A DNA stretch of 64,000 nt from Saprospiraceae bacterium (GCA_019638455.1 JAHBTU010000004.1:496001-560000), one strand, 5' to 3'; positions 41,525-50,383 are shown, counted from the first letter of the stretch. Numbers and translations: made by a program. The notes: a model not told the origin generated them from the sequence alone.

Positions 41525-43093
41525 ATGAAAATCTTCAACACAGCACAAATCCGGGCTTGGGACGCTTTCACCATTGAGCACGAACCCATCGCCTCGCTCG
41601 AACTGATGAACCGCGCCGCCAAAGCGTTTGCCGACTGGCTGGCAGGGGAGTATCCCGATACACAACGACCCATCGTCGTATTGGCGGGGGCTGGCAACAA
41701 TGGCGGCGACGGGGTGGCGGTGGCGAGGCTGCTGCACTGGCTCATGCGCGATGTAAAGGTACTTGTTTGTGACTTTAACGGGAAAGCTTCCGACGACTTT
41801 CGGGCGCAATTAAAACTCATTCCAAAGGATATCGAGATTGTTTTTGTCAAAGCACTGGAAGAACTCCATCGCCTCGTTTTTCCTGAAAACGCGCTTTGGA
41901 TTGATGCGCTTTTTGGCTCTGGGCTTACTCGTCCTCTGGCGGGTGCGTGGGCGCAAGTGGTTGATTTCGTGAATGAGTTGCCTGTCGAGGTGGTTTCGAT
42001 TGATGTGCCCAGCGGTTTGTTTGCCGACCGACACACGGAGGCGGGCGCTGTGGTGCGTGCCACACGCACTTTTTCTTTTGAAACACCCAAACTCGCATTT
42101 TTTTTCCCCGAAAATGCCGAATACGTTGGCGAGTGGTCGTTTGGCAGCATTGGCCTTCATCCAAGATTCTGCTCCGACACAGAAACCCCCTTTCATTTCC
42201 TGACCAAAAAGGACGCTGCCGCGCTGCTGCGGTCGCGTGCGAAATTCTCCCACAAAGGCACCTATGGCCACGCGCTGCTCGTGGTGGGGAGTTATGGCAA
42301 AATGGGAGCAGCGGTGTTGGCCGCCCGCGCTTGTTTGAGGGCTGGGGCAGGCTTGTTGAGCGTACACGCGCCGCGTTGTGGTTTTTTGGCTTTGCAGACT
42401 ACTGTGCCGGAAGCGATGTATAGCGCCGACGAGCGCGCGCGGGTTTGGACGACGGTGCCCGGTTTGCAGCCCTACTCGGCGGTGTGCGTGGGCTGCGGCA
42501 TTGGTCAGGCGGCCGAGACGGCTGCTGCGCTGGAGCAGTTGCTCAAAAAATCTTCCACCATGCAAGATGGGGCAGGAAGGGGCCTGGTGCTTGATGCGGA
42601 CGCGCTCAATCTGTTGGCGCAGCATCCTGATTGGTGGCGCATTGTGCCGCGCAACACCATCCTCACGCCACATCCAAAGGAGTTTGAAAGGCTTTTTGGA
42701 AAAACCAAGCACGATTTTGAGCGCAATGCCTTGCAACGCCAAAAGGCTGAAGAGCATGGGGTGTTTATCGTGCTGAAAGGGGCGCATACGGCCATAGCGT
42801 GTCCTGACGGCGCTTGTTGGTTCAACTCGACGGGCAACCCGGGCATGGCCACCGGCGGGGCAGGCGATGTGCTCGCGGGTATGCTGACGGGTTTGTTGGC
42901 GCAAGGATATTCGCCCCGCGATGCTGCGTTGCTGGGGGTTTACTTGCATGGGCTGGCGGGCGATTGGGCCTCGAAGACGCTGGGGCAAGAAGCCCTCATC
43001 GCGGGCGACTTGACGGACTATCTGGGCAGGGCATGGCTTGATGTGCGCGATGAATTTGCGATAGTATCGCAAAAAGGAACTCAATTTGCCTGA
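41525..43093 (+). CDS. nnr: Bifunctional NAD(P)H-hydrate epimerase / ADP-dependent NAD(P)H-hydrate dehydratase
   Basis: A 522-residue repair enzyme that restores hydrated NADH and NADPH. The N-terminal YjeF_N epimerase domain (residues 1-215) has the signature VLAGAGNNGGDGVAVARLL, and the C-terminal ribokinase-like dehydratase domain (residues 225-510) has HKGTYGHALLVVGSYGKMGA, ILTPHPKEFERLFG and the catalytic NPGMATGGAGDVLAGMLTG. Both active sites look intact and length is normal for the fusion protein. Confidence 0.96.
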   Translation: MKIFNTAQIRAWDAFTIEHEPIASLELMNRAAKAFADWLAGEYPDTQRPIVVLAGAGNNGGDGVAVARLLHWLMRDVKVLVCDFNGKASDDFRAQLKLIPKDIEIVFVKALEELHRLVFPENALWIDALFGSGLTRPLAGAWAQVVDFVNELPVEVVSIDVPSGLFADRHTEAGAVVRATRTFSFETPKLAFFFPENAEYVGEWSFGSIGLHPRFCSDTETPFHFLTKKDAAALLRSRAKFSHKGTYGHALLVVGSYGKMGAAVLAARACLRAGAGLLSVHAPRCGFLALQTTVPEAMYSADERARVWTTVPGLQPYSAVCVGCGIGQAAETAAALEQLLKKSSTMQDGAGRGLVLDADALNLLAQHPDWWRIVPRNTILTPHPKEFERLFGKTKHDFERNALQRQKAEEHGVFIVLKGAHTAIACPDGACWFNSTGNPGMATGGAGDVLAGMLTGLLAQGYSPRDAALLGVYLHGLAGDWASKTLGQEALIAGDLTDYLGRAWLDVRDEFAIVSQKGTQFA

Positions 43094-43121
43094 AATTCAA
43101 ATCCACATGAGCGACAATTTG

Positions 43122-43301
43122 GTATACCCAGATTAAAGAAGATTTGAACCTGCCCGTTGGCATGGCAGGGATTTCCTTGATTGATTTGCATGATTTCCAA
43201 AGGATTGCGAGCACCGTTCGTTCAAAACCACCTTGTCAGACCCTGTGCTTAGGGGCCTGCCCAGCCAAGTGAAGCGGACGGGGCTGATTTGCGTTGACTA
43301 T
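43122..43301 (-). repeat. Dispersed repeat family R1, copy C (long form, inverted)
   Basis: Reverse-complement orientation of copy B, including the GC-rich insert (GCCAAGTGAAGCGGACGGGG). Begins with GGTATACCCAGATTAAAGAA 28 bases after the nnr stop. Confidence 0.85.
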
Positions 43302-43419
43302 GATCATGGGGGCAACGCGCCACGAGTCCATAAAGCAGTTATCACAAAGTTGATTTACGGCCTAACAAGTCTTTATCTGAACGCAAAATCGCGTTTGTTC
43401 CCTTACTTGGGAACCATGA

Positions 43420-43554
43420 TTGACGAGAGTCAAACCAGTCCCGCTCATCATGCTGGTGGATACCGAAACGGATTTGACCAAAGCCATTATCGAAATCACA
43501 CACACACAAGGGGTGAAAAAAAGATACCGAAAATTTATTGAGTCTCATGCCTGA
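43420..43554 (+). pseudogene. Possible gene remnant 1 between inverted R1 copies
   Basis: A 44-codon open stretch (TTG at 43420) reading LTRVKPVPLIMLVDTETDLT and ending KKRYRKFIESHA. It ends in a TGA that overlaps the ATG of the next remnant (ATGCCTGA), as real gene pairs do. No family is recognised, and coding status is uncertain. Confidence 0.25.
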
Positions 43555-43702
43555 TTATGATGTTCGGGAAGGTTTCAAATATGATTACAAACTGGGAATG
43601 TGGCATAAATTAGATTTGGAAAAAGGAGCAATCGCTGACAATCCCTCTTGGTGCGATGCTGTGGGGGCAGGCTTGCAGCCTTTTCTTTTCGTAAAAACTT
43701 AG
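43547..43702 (+). pseudogene. Possible gene remnant 2 between inverted R1 copies
   Basis: 51 codons from ATG 43547: MPDYDVREGFKYDYKLGMWH, KLDLEKGAIADNPSWCDAVG. The composition is protein-like, but the end runs into an inverted repeat (43691-43770). Possibly the decayed second gene of a small pair. Confidence 0.25.
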
Positions 43703-43770
43703 CGCGTCGCGGTACGCGACGGCTACCCTCCCGCTGGCTAGTGGGGTGGGGCAGCGGCTAAGTTTTTTAC
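43691..43770. repeat. Inverted repeat with internal GTCGCG/CGCGAC palindrome
   Basis: GTAAAAACTTAGC (43691-43703) faces GCTAAGTTTTTTAC (43757-43770), with GCGTCGCGGTACGCGACG inside. It could be a terminator or the end of a mobile repeat. Confidence 0.6.
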
Positions 43771-43800
43771 TTCTTTTCTAAAAATACGCGAGTTCGGAGT

Positions 43801-43924
43801 TACAGTCAACGCAAGGTGGTTTTGAACGAACGGCGCTCGCAATCTTTTGAAAATCATACAAATCAATCAAAGGCATCCCCACCTTGCCATCGGGCAGGTT
43901 CAAATACTCTTTAATCTGGGTATA
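43801..43924 (+). repeat. Dispersed repeat family R1, copy D (short form)
   Basis: Plus orientation, from TACAGTCAACGCAAGG to TTTAATCTGGGTATA. It faces copy C across about 500 bases that hold the two gene remnants. Confidence 0.85.
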
Positions 43925-43938
43925 AAACTATCGAAAAA

Positions 43939-44526
43939 TCAAACCCGAACGCTCCCCAAAAATTTGCTGAAATTCGTGGCATCCATGCCGAGATAACTTG
44001 CCAGATACTTGTGCGGAACCAATTGAAGGATATGTGGGCTGCGTTTCAGGAGTGCGCGGAACCGCTGCTCGGCGCTAAAGGACTGCAACTCGATTTGCCG
44101 CGTCAACACCCCCGCCAAGGTGTGGCTGATGGCCAAGCGCAACATCCGCTCGACGGTGTGGTGTTTCAGCATCACCTCGTCCAGTTGCCGAAAAGTGGCG
44201 CGCAAAAACACGCTTGGTGTCAGGGTTTCAAAAAAATAGCGCGACGGCTGCTGCAACAAAAACGAATCCGCCACGCCTGAAAACGAGTAGGGATAAGTGA
44301 ACACGAGCGTCGCCTCGCGCCCGTCGTCGCCCACCGAATATGCGCGTTGCACCCCTTCCAACACAAAATAAACGTATTTCTCCGTGTCGCCTTCGGCGGT
44401 CAGGATGCTCTTGCGCCTGGCCTCGAACGGCGACCATATCGCGGCGAAATCGTCCCAGGCCTCGCCTTCGAGGGGGAGAATTTGTCGGACGGTGGTTTGG
44501 AGGTGGGAGAGGGCAGGGTGGAGCAT
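43939..44526 (-). CDS. Crp/Fnr family transcriptional regulator
   Basis: A 195-residue regulator with an N-terminal cyclic-nucleotide-binding-type jelly roll (residues 20-120: LTAEGDTEKYVYFVLEGVQR; YPYSFSGVADSFLLQQPSRY) and a C-terminal helix-turn-helix (residues 150-195: VPHKYLASYLGMDATNFSKF). In relatives of this Bacteroidota group the last helix usually continues for 10 or more residues (LSRIRKK..), whereas here it ends at GSVRV, so the recognition end is slightly short. ATG at 44526 is preferred over GTG at 44529. It directly abuts the Uma2 remnant upstream. Confidence 0.82.
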   Translation of the reverse strand: MLHPALSHLQTTVRQILPLEGEAWDDFAAIWSPFEARRKSILTAEGDTEKYVYFVLEGVQRAYSVGDDGREATLVFTYPYSFSGVADSFLLQQPSRYFFETLTPSVFLRATFRQLDEVMLKHHTVERMLRLAISHTLAGVLTRQIELQSFSAEQRFRALLKRSPHILQLVPHKYLASYLGMDATNFSKFLGSVRV

Positions 44527-44528
44527 CA

Positions 44529-44804
44529 CTACGCAAATTTCTTTTCAACATCTACTTCAAAACCTTGGAGCGCGGCAGATTTCACGATGCCGGTTTCTTC
44601 TTGGTAGGCAATCAGCCTGTATTGCTGTTCTGCCAATCCGTACACTTCCACCACCGATATGCGAGAGATGCGCTGATGGTCGAAAGCAGGAAATTGCTTT
44701 TGCCCGAGTTCGCCATTTATGAGTTCGTACCAGTGGGTGTCGTTGTCGTCGAATTTCATCTCTCGAAACTCCCGGTAGGTCAATTTTTGCTGCAAAACTT
44801 CCAT
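44529..44804 (-). pseudogene. Uma2-family (PD-(D/E)XK) protein with internal deletion
   Basis: 91 codons. Residues 1-47 (MEVLQQKLTYREFREMKFDD, YELINGELGQKQFPAFDHQRIS) match the N-terminus of Uma2 endonuclease-like proteins. Residues 50-91 (VVEVYGLAEQQYRLIAYQEE, IVKSAALQGFEVDVEKKF) match their extreme C-terminus. The central 90-100 residues with the catalytic D...ExK are missing, joined in frame at about residue 49. It is therefore probably a non-functional remnant, although the frame is still open. Confidence 0.65.
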
Positions 44805-44960
44805 GCGTGGTCGAATTTTGATGCAAGTTATGCGATTCTGAGATTTTCCCCCAAGCCTTTGCTGCCGCGTCCGGGAAAACGACGCGCGTTTGTTGGCAAA
44901 ATGCTTGAATCGAAATTTGAGCGGTGTTCACTGAGCGACCTTTTCTACCTTCGCCCCGCC

Positions 44961-45617
44961 ATGAGCATGAAAATGTTTCTCACGCTACTCCGCAAGGAAG
45001 TGCTGCTCGAGTTCCGTCAGCGATACGCCATCAGTGGCATTGTGTTGTATGTGTTCAGCATGGTGTTCGTGGTCTATATCGCCAGCGTCAAGGTGCAGCC
45101 GCCCGTTTGGAATGTGTTGTTCTGGCTCATCGTGCTTTTTGCGAGCATCAATGCGGTGGTGAAAAGTTTTGTGCAGGAGAGTGGGGCGCGACAGTTGTAC
45201 TACTATCAACTTGCCGACCCGTCCATGCTCTTGCTGGCGAAGATTGTTTACAACACGCTGCTTTTGCTGGTGCTGAGCGGTTTGGCATTCGGGGTGTACA
45301 GCGTCGTGGCGGGCAATCCGGTGAAAGATGCGGGTCTTTTTGCCTTGGTGTTGCTGTTGGGAGGCTTGGGGTTTTCCATCGCGTTCACCTTTATCGCTAG
45401 CATCGCGGCGAAGGCGAACAACGCGGCCACGCTCATGGCGATTTTGAGTTTCCCGGTCATCCTGCCTATTTTGCTCACGCTGATTCGGCTTTCCCAAATT
45501 GCTCTTCGCGTCATTCAGGACACTTCATATCAACGAGACATCATCAATCTTTTAGCGATTGATGCCATTTTAGTGACGCTCACTTTTGTGTTGTTCCCTT
45601 TCATCTGGCGCGATTGA
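44961..45617 (+). CDS. ccmB: Heme exporter/cytochrome c maturation protein CcmB
   Basis: A 218-residue inner-membrane protein with six hydrophobic segments (ISGIVLYVFSMVFVVYIASV; VWNVLFWLIVLFASINAVV; ILLTLIRLSQIAL and others) and the family pattern KEVLLEFRQRYAISG at the start and FVQESGARQLYYYQL after segment 2. CcmB is the membrane part of the CcmABC complex that releases heme from CcmE in c-type cytochrome assembly. The start is at 44961 although the frame is open far upstream; a TACCTTCG -7 element lies at 44946-44953. No ccmA is seen in the window. Confidence 0.9.
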   Translation: MSMKMFLTLLRKEVLLEFRQRYAISGIVLYVFSMVFVVYIASVKVQPPVWNVLFWLIVLFASINAVVKSFVQESGARQLYYYQLADPSMLLLAKIVYNTLLLLVLSGLAFGVYSVVAGNPVKDAGLFALVLLLGGLGFSIAFTFIASIAAKANNAATLMAILSFPVILPILLTLIRLSQIALRVIQDTSYQRDIINLLAIDAILVTLTFVLFPFIWRD

Positions 45618-45679
45618 CTGCTGTGGCAATCCCGATGTTTCGGGATAAGTTGTGCCAATTTGATAGTGGGAAATCACTG

Positions 45680-45734
45680 GACTTGCTGCGGTGGAGGGCT
45701 TTCCCTTCGCCAAAGGCCTCCACCGCAACAAGTC
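45680..45734. repeat. Inverted repeat (hairpin family H1, copy 2)
   Basis: GACTTGCTGCGGTGGAGGG (45680-45698) faces CCTCCACCGCAACAAGTC (45717-45734). It shares the ends and the CCCTTCGCC loop region with the longer copy at 28596-28681. Located between ccmB and ccsA. Confidence 0.75.
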
Positions 45735-45765
45735 AACTTTTTATTGAGCCAAATTCATTTTGCCG

Positions 45766-46839
45766 ATGTCCTTAAATACTTCAAAAATCGCATGGTGGAA
45801 AATTGCCTCCATCGCCCTTGTCATCTACTCTATTGTGGCAGGTATGCTCGTGCCGCTCAAACCCGGCCTCACTTACGTCAGCCCCGAAACGGCCAAAACA
45901 GGCCAGACGCTAACGCTTCGAATGCACGGCTACAACTCTTTTTATACCCGTAGCGATGTGTCCGACATTCGGGTGTGGCTGCAATACGACTCGCTCCACG
46001 CGCTGCGGGGGCAGAGCCTGCACGTGTTGAGCGATACGGTGCTGGCCGCTACTTTTGTTTTCCCCAACGATTTGCCGCGTCCCTCGCCCTCCGTGATGCT
46101 CAATGCCATCATTGACCACCCGGCGGACGGTGTTTCGCTCCTGCCCGATGCTGTCGAACTTTCACGCGACACCACGGCAGTCGCCGTCACCGCTGCTGAC
46201 TGGCGCCAGCATCCCGTCGGTCAACTCAACATCAAAAAGGATTTCTCTTTCCCCTATCGCAATGTGATTTACGAAAGCATCCGCAATACCTACTTCCATG
46301 TGCCGATGTGGTTTGCGCTGATGTTCTTGTTTGTCGCTTCCGTCGTGTATAGTGTTCGCTTTTTGCTCAATCCGCTTCCTCACTTCGACCGCAAGGCCGC
46401 CGCCTATGCCGAAACGGGCTTGCTCTTTGGTTTCATGGGGCTGGCAACCGGTATGCTGTGGGCGCACTACGCTTGGGGCGCAGCTTGGAGCAACGACATC
46501 AAACAATTGATGACGGCGGTCGCCCTGCTGATTTACATGGCTTATTTCATCTTGCGCAGCTCGTTTGACGAGCCTGAAAAAGGCGCCCGTCTGGCGGCGG
46601 TGTACAACATTTTCGCGTTTGCCTCGCTCATCCCCTTGCTCTATGTGGTGCCGCGAATGTTTGCCAGCCTCCACCCCGGCGCGACGGGCAACCCGGCCTT
46701 CGGCAGTCAAGACTTGGACAACACGATGCGTATGGTGTTCTACCCAGCCATTCTGGGATTTACGGGGCTGGGATTCTGGATGGCCGAATTGAGGGCGAGA
46801 TATCAACGGGTGGCGGACAAGGCGTTGGGGTTGGACTGA
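45766..46839 (+). CDS. ccsA: Cytochrome c biogenesis protein CcsA/CcmC-type heme handling protein
   Basis: A 357-residue membrane protein. One N-terminal membrane segment (IASIALVIYSIVAGMLVPL) is followed by a 130-residue periplasmic insert rich in beta strands, then at least five further segments. The tryptophan-rich heme-binding motif of the CcmC/CcsA family appears as WAHYAWGAAWSNDIKQL, flanked by His residues suitable as heme ligands (FHVPMWF). It handles heme with CcmB. ATG at 45766 is taken, an in-frame TTG being at 45760. The usual ccmE and ccmF are not next to it; repeats follow instead. Confidence 0.88.
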   Translation: MSLNTSKIAWWKIASIALVIYSIVAGMLVPLKPGLTYVSPETAKTGQTLTLRMHGYNSFYTRSDVSDIRVWLQYDSLHALRGQSLHVLSDTVLAATFVFPNDLPRPSPSVMLNAIIDHPADGVSLLPDAVELSRDTTAVAVTAADWRQHPVGQLNIKKDFSFPYRNVIYESIRNTYFHVPMWFALMFLFVASVVYSVRFLLNPLPHFDRKAAAYAETGLLFGFMGLATGMLWAHYAWGAAWSNDIKQLMTAVALLIYMAYFILRSSFDEPEKGARLAAVYNIFAFASLIPLLYVVPRMFASLHPGATGNPAFGSQDLDNTMRMVFYPAILGFTGLGFWMAELRARYQRVADKALGLD

Positions 46840-46851
46840 GCAGGCGGTATG

Positions 46852-46963
46852 TGGAATACTCAGATTAAGGAAGATTTGAACCTGCCCGTTGGCAAGGCCG
46901 GAACGCCCTTGATTTTCAAGGAATCGCAAGCATTGTTCGTTCAGAGCCGCCTTGCGTTGAATA
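46852..46963 (-). repeat. Dispersed repeat family R1, copy E (diverged, inverted)
   Basis: GGAATACTCAGATTAAGGAA to CGCCTTGCGTTGAATAT. The most diverged of the five copies. Confidence 0.75.
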
Positions 46964-47004
46964 TATCCATGATTTTACCGGTGATTCTCGCTTTGTCGGG
47001 TTCT

Positions 47005-47091
47005 GAGGTGTCATTCCGTAAGAATGGAGGGGTGACATCTCAAAAACTGGTCGAGATGTCACCTTTTTTGTTCCTCAAAAGATGACACCTC
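47005..47091. repeat. Nested palindrome element (family P2, copy 2)
   Basis: Outer ends GAGGTGTCAT (47005-47014) and ATGACACCTC (47082-47091); inner arms GGTGACATCTC and GAGATGTCACC. Homologous in inverted orientation to 38483-38569, homology continuing to about 47110. Confidence 0.8.
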
Positions 47092-47126
47092 TTACAAACC
47101 GAAAATAGCTGTGATTTTACTGTAAA

Positions 47127-48959
47127 ATGCTCCGACTTCTCCGCTACTACGCTCCATACAAAAAACACCTCGTCCTTGCTGTCGTGTGCAACCTGTTGAT
47201 GTCCTTTTTCATGGTCGTCAGCATACCCGTGTTGCAGCCGTTTTTGCAAATTTTGTTCAATCCAAAAGAACTCAGCGAGCGAGCAGAAGCAAGTCAGCCG
47301 CTGGCCGAGGTGACTGGCGTTCAATATATCGAACAGCATATCAACCATTTCTTTTCCAACCTCATTCAGGAACACGGACAGGAGCAGGCGCTGCTTATCG
47401 TGTGTGCGTTCTTGGTGTTCACCTTTTTTGGCAAAAACCTGTTTCGCTACCTCTCGCTCTATTTTTTGGCACCTGTGCGCAACGGCATTGTGCGCGATTT
47501 GCGGCAAAAACTGGTGGGCAAAATACTCGACCTGCCGCTCTCCTATTTTTCGGAAGAGCGAAAAGGCGACCTGATGAGCCGCATTTCGGCAGATGTGCAA
47601 GAGGTGGAATGGAGCATCGTCGGGGTAGTGGAGTCAATAGCACGCGAACCGCTCGTGATACTCGGCAGCTTGGTCTTTATGATCTATGTGTCGCCGGAAC
47701 TGTTGGTCTTCGTCTTTGGCCTCATGTTGTTTTCGGGCATCATCATTGGCGGGGTGGGTCGTTCGTTGCGCAAACAATCGGGGCAGGCGCAAGGCATCTT
47801 GGGTCTGGTAGGCTCGTTGGTGGAGGAGACCCTGAGTGGGCTGCGCATCATCAAAGGCTTCAACGCGGAGCGGTGGCAATCCGAGCGTTTTGGCAGGGAA
47901 AACACCCGCTACGCCCGCACCCTTACCCGGCTCTATCGCCGCAAGGATTTGGCAGCGCCACTTTCCGAGTTTTTGGGCATAGCGGCGGTGTCGGTACTGC
48001 TGTGGTTCGGCGCGAAACAGGTGTTTGCGGGGGAAATCACCGCCGCCACGTTCATCACTTTCCTCTACGCATTTTACAACATCATCGAGCCTGCCAAACA
48101 GCTCAGCAGCGCCTCGTACAGCATTCGCAAAGGCATGGGCGCTCTGGAGCGCGTGGAGGCGGTGCTGAACGCACCCGTGAGCATCCGCGACGAGGGACAG
48201 GCATTGGAGGTGGCTGACTTTAAGGATAAAATTGAGTTTCGGAACGTCTCTTTTCACTACAAAAACGCCGATCGCCCAGCACTTGAGCATATCAACCTCG
48301 TCATCCCGAAAGGCAAAATGGTGGCGCTCGTGGGGGCTTCGGGCGCCGGAAAAAGCACCATCGCAGACTTGCTGCCCCGATTCTACGACGTGACGGAAGG
48401 GCAAATCCTGCTGGATGGCCACGACATCCGACAGGTGCGCCTGCGCGATTTGCGCGGCCTCATGGGCATCGTGAGCCAAGAGGCCATTTTGTTCAACGAC
48501 AGCGTTTGGAACAACATCGTGTTTTCGACCGATTTGCCCGCAGCAACCGCCACAGAGGCGGTCGAGGCCGCTGCCAAAGCAGCCAACGCACACGAATTCA
48601 TCGAAAAACTGCCAGAAACATATAACGCCAACATCGGCGACCGCGGCAACAAATTGAGCGGCGGGCAGCGCCAGCGGCTCACCATCGCGCGGGCATTGCT
48701 CAAAAATCCGCCTATTTTAATTCTGGATGAGGCAACGTCGGCCCTCGATTCGGAGTCTGAGAAACTGGTTCAGGCCGCGCTCGACACCTTGTTGCAAAAT
48801 CGCACCGCGCTCGTCATCGCGCACCGATTGAGCACCGTGCAACACGCCGACGAAATCATCGTGCTCGACCAAGGCCGCATCGTGGAGCGCGGCACACACG
48901 AGGGCTTGATGGAAGAGGGGAAATACTATCGAAAGCTAGTGGAATTGCAGGCGCTTTGA
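47127..48959 (+). CDS. ABC exporter, fused membrane and ATPase domains (MsbA-like)
   Basis: A 610-residue half-transporter. The N-terminal 340 residues form six membrane helices, with an extra acidic insert between helices 1 and 2. The ATPase domain has Walker A GASGAGKST, the signature LSGGQRQRLTIARALL, Walker B PILILDEATSALD and the H-loop VIAHRLSTV. It probably acts as a homodimer that flips a lipid such as lipid A core across the inner membrane, or exports a drug or peptide; the substrate cannot be told. The gene is complete and monocistronic. Confidence 0.92.
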   Translation: MLRLLRYYAPYKKHLVLAVVCNLLMSFFMVVSIPVLQPFLQILFNPKELSERAEASQPLAEVTGVQYIEQHINHFFSNLIQEHGQEQALLIVCAFLVFTFFGKNLFRYLSLYFLAPVRNGIVRDLRQKLVGKILDLPLSYFSEERKGDLMSRISADVQEVEWSIVGVVESIAREPLVILGSLVFMIYVSPELLVFVFGLMLFSGIIIGGVGRSLRKQSGQAQGILGLVGSLVEETLSGLRIIKGFNAERWQSERFGRENTRYARTLTRLYRRKDLAAPLSEFLGIAAVSVLLWFGAKQVFAGEITAATFITFLYAFYNIIEPAKQLSSASYSIRKGMGALERVEAVLNAPVSIRDEGQALEVADFKDKIEFRNVSFHYKNADRPALEHINLVIPKGKMVALVGASGAGKSTIADLLPRFYDVTEGQILLDGHDIRQVRLRDLRGLMGIVSQEAILFNDSVWNNIVFSTDLPAATATEAVEAAAKAANAHEFIEKLPETYNANIGDRGNKLSGGQRQRLTIARALLKNPPILILDEATSALDSESEKLVQAALDTLLQNRTALVIAHRLSTVQHADEIIVLDQGRIVERGTHEGLMEEGKYYRKLVELQAL

Positions 48960-49040
48960 ACGAGTGTCAGCGCGCCTACTTTCACTTTTGCAATTATTAT
49001 GACGTTTCGTTAAAAAACTAAAATCAACATAACAGGACGC

Positions 49041-49073
49041 TTGACAGTTTCCACAAAAACCTGCGTACCTTTG
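49041..49073 (+). promoter_or_regulatory. Bacteroidota promoter of the T9SS protein at 49161
   Basis: TTG at 49041, a 22-base spacer and TACCTTTG at 49066-49073. It places the transcript start close to 49080, so the ATG at 49161 or 49122 is usable, while the far upstream frame at 49041 is not. Confidence 0.6.
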
Positions 49074-49160
49074 ATGCAGCCTTGCAAACCACCAACAATG
49101 TACCACGAGCAAACTGTATTCATGCATAATCACCTTCCTTTCAGTTTTCATATAAATCCG

Positions 49161-50309
49161 ATGAGACGAATGTTACTGGCAGTTTTTTCCGCTTTGTGCT
49201 TCGGCGCCACCGCCCAGATTACCGTCACCTCCGCCACGTTCCCAGCAGCTGGCGACACCCTTAGAATCGCGTTCGACACCACGCCCACCATCAACCCCGC
49301 CACCCCTCCCGGTGGCAACCAATTGTGGGACTTTTCCAACTTGAAGTTTGCGCTGACCGATGAGGTCGTTTACAGGCCAGCCAACGCTGGCATGGACTAC
49401 CTCAAGTTTCCCGGTGCCGACCTTGTCGTCATCAATCAAGGAGGCGAGACCTACTTCAACCTCACAAACAACGCGATGGAAATACTCGGCTACGCTGGCA
49501 ACGACCCCGCGGGCTTCAACCTCGACGTGGTGGCGAAATTCAGCCCTCCCCTCATCGAGCGTCGCTCGCCTATGAACTTTTTCGACATCAACACCACCGA
49601 GGCCAACCTCAACCTGACCTTCTCCACAAAGGAGCCGCCGTTGGACAGCATCTTTTCCAGTATCCCGCTCAACATTGATTCGCTTCGAGTGCGCATCACG
49701 ACCAACCGGCTGGATTTGGTGGACGGCTGGGGCAATTGCATCATCCCCGGCGGACAGTACCCCGTGCTGCGCCAAAAGCGCACCGACTACGTCACCACCG
49801 GGCTGGATGTGTTTATCCGCATCACCCCGACTTTTGGCCAATGGGTTGACCTCTCCACGCTCACTGGCGGTGGCGGTGGATTGGGCAATTTTATCGGCAC
49901 CGACACCACCATAACCTATCGCTTTTACAGCGGCACGGAAAAAGAAGAAATCGCGGTAGCCACCATGAGCAACGACCTGACCGAAGTGGAATCCGTTCGA
50001 TTCAAAAATCAGGGCTTCACCAGTACGCCCGATTTGGAATCGCCCAGCACTGCCAACATTCAGGCCCAGCCCAACCCGGCGGTGGAATTCGTCAATTTCA
50101 ATTGCACAAACCTGCCTCGCGACATCTACACGCTCAAGATTTACAACTATGTGGGCAATGTGGTATGGAAAAACGAGTATGCGCTCAGCGGAAACAGAGC
50201 CATATACCTCGAACTGGAAGATTTCAAAAAAGGCACCTACCTCTACAGCCTTTCAGATAGCAAGGGCAACATCATCAGCACCAAACGCTTGGTCATCCTG
50301 AAGCCTTGA
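49161..50309 (+). CDS. Secreted protein with T9SS type A sorting domain
   Basis: A 382-residue exported protein. The start at 49161 gives a short signal peptide (MRRMLLAVFSALCFGATAQ); an in-frame ATG at 49122 is an alternative. Residues 20-290 are beta-rich with no known catalytic motif (LRIAFDTTPTINPATPPGGN; LVDGWGNCIIPGGQYPVLRQ). The last 80 residues (NIQAQPNPAVEFVNFNCTNL, YTLKIYNYVGNVVW, FKKGTYLYSLSDSKGN) are a Por-type sorting tail, so it is sent through the type IX system and probably kept on the cell surface. Confidence 0.85.
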   Translation: MRRMLLAVFSALCFGATAQITVTSATFPAAGDTLRIAFDTTPTINPATPPGGNQLWDFSNLKFALTDEVVYRPANAGMDYLKFPGADLVVINQGGETYFNLTNNAMEILGYAGNDPAGFNLDVVAKFSPPLIERRSPMNFFDINTTEANLNLTFSTKEPPLDSIFSSIPLNIDSLRVRITTNRLDLVDGWGNCIIPGGQYPVLRQKRTDYVTTGLDVFIRITPTFGQWVDLSTLTGGGGGLGNFIGTDTTITYRFYSGTEKEEIAVATMSNDLTEVESVRFKNQGFTSTPDLESPSTANIQAQPNPAVEFVNFNCTNLPRDIYTLKIYNYVGNVVWKNEYALSGNRAIYLELEDFKKGTYLYSLSDSKGNIISTKRLVILKP

Positions 50310-50334
50310 TTTTGTTCTGCCACAATGTTTTTTA

Positions 50335-50383
50335 GAAACGAAATGGGGCATCACCGAAAAATCGGGATGCCCCATTTCGTTTC
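50335..50383. terminator. Hairpin with 18-bp perfect arms after the T9SS gene
   Basis: GAAACGAAATGGGGCATC (50335-50352) pairs with GATGCCCCATTTCGTTTC (50366-50383). The T tract after it is weak. The rest of 50310-50664 shows no gene. Confidence 0.75.

Noticed and set aside
41810..43084. 424-codon minus-strand frame opposite nnr
   Set aside because: Antisense of a complete two-domain Nnr protein.
43233..43541. 102-codon plus-strand frame after nnr
   Set aside because: Its first part is translated R1 repeat and the rest lacks protein-like character; the other frame (43420-43554) is the better remnant candidate.
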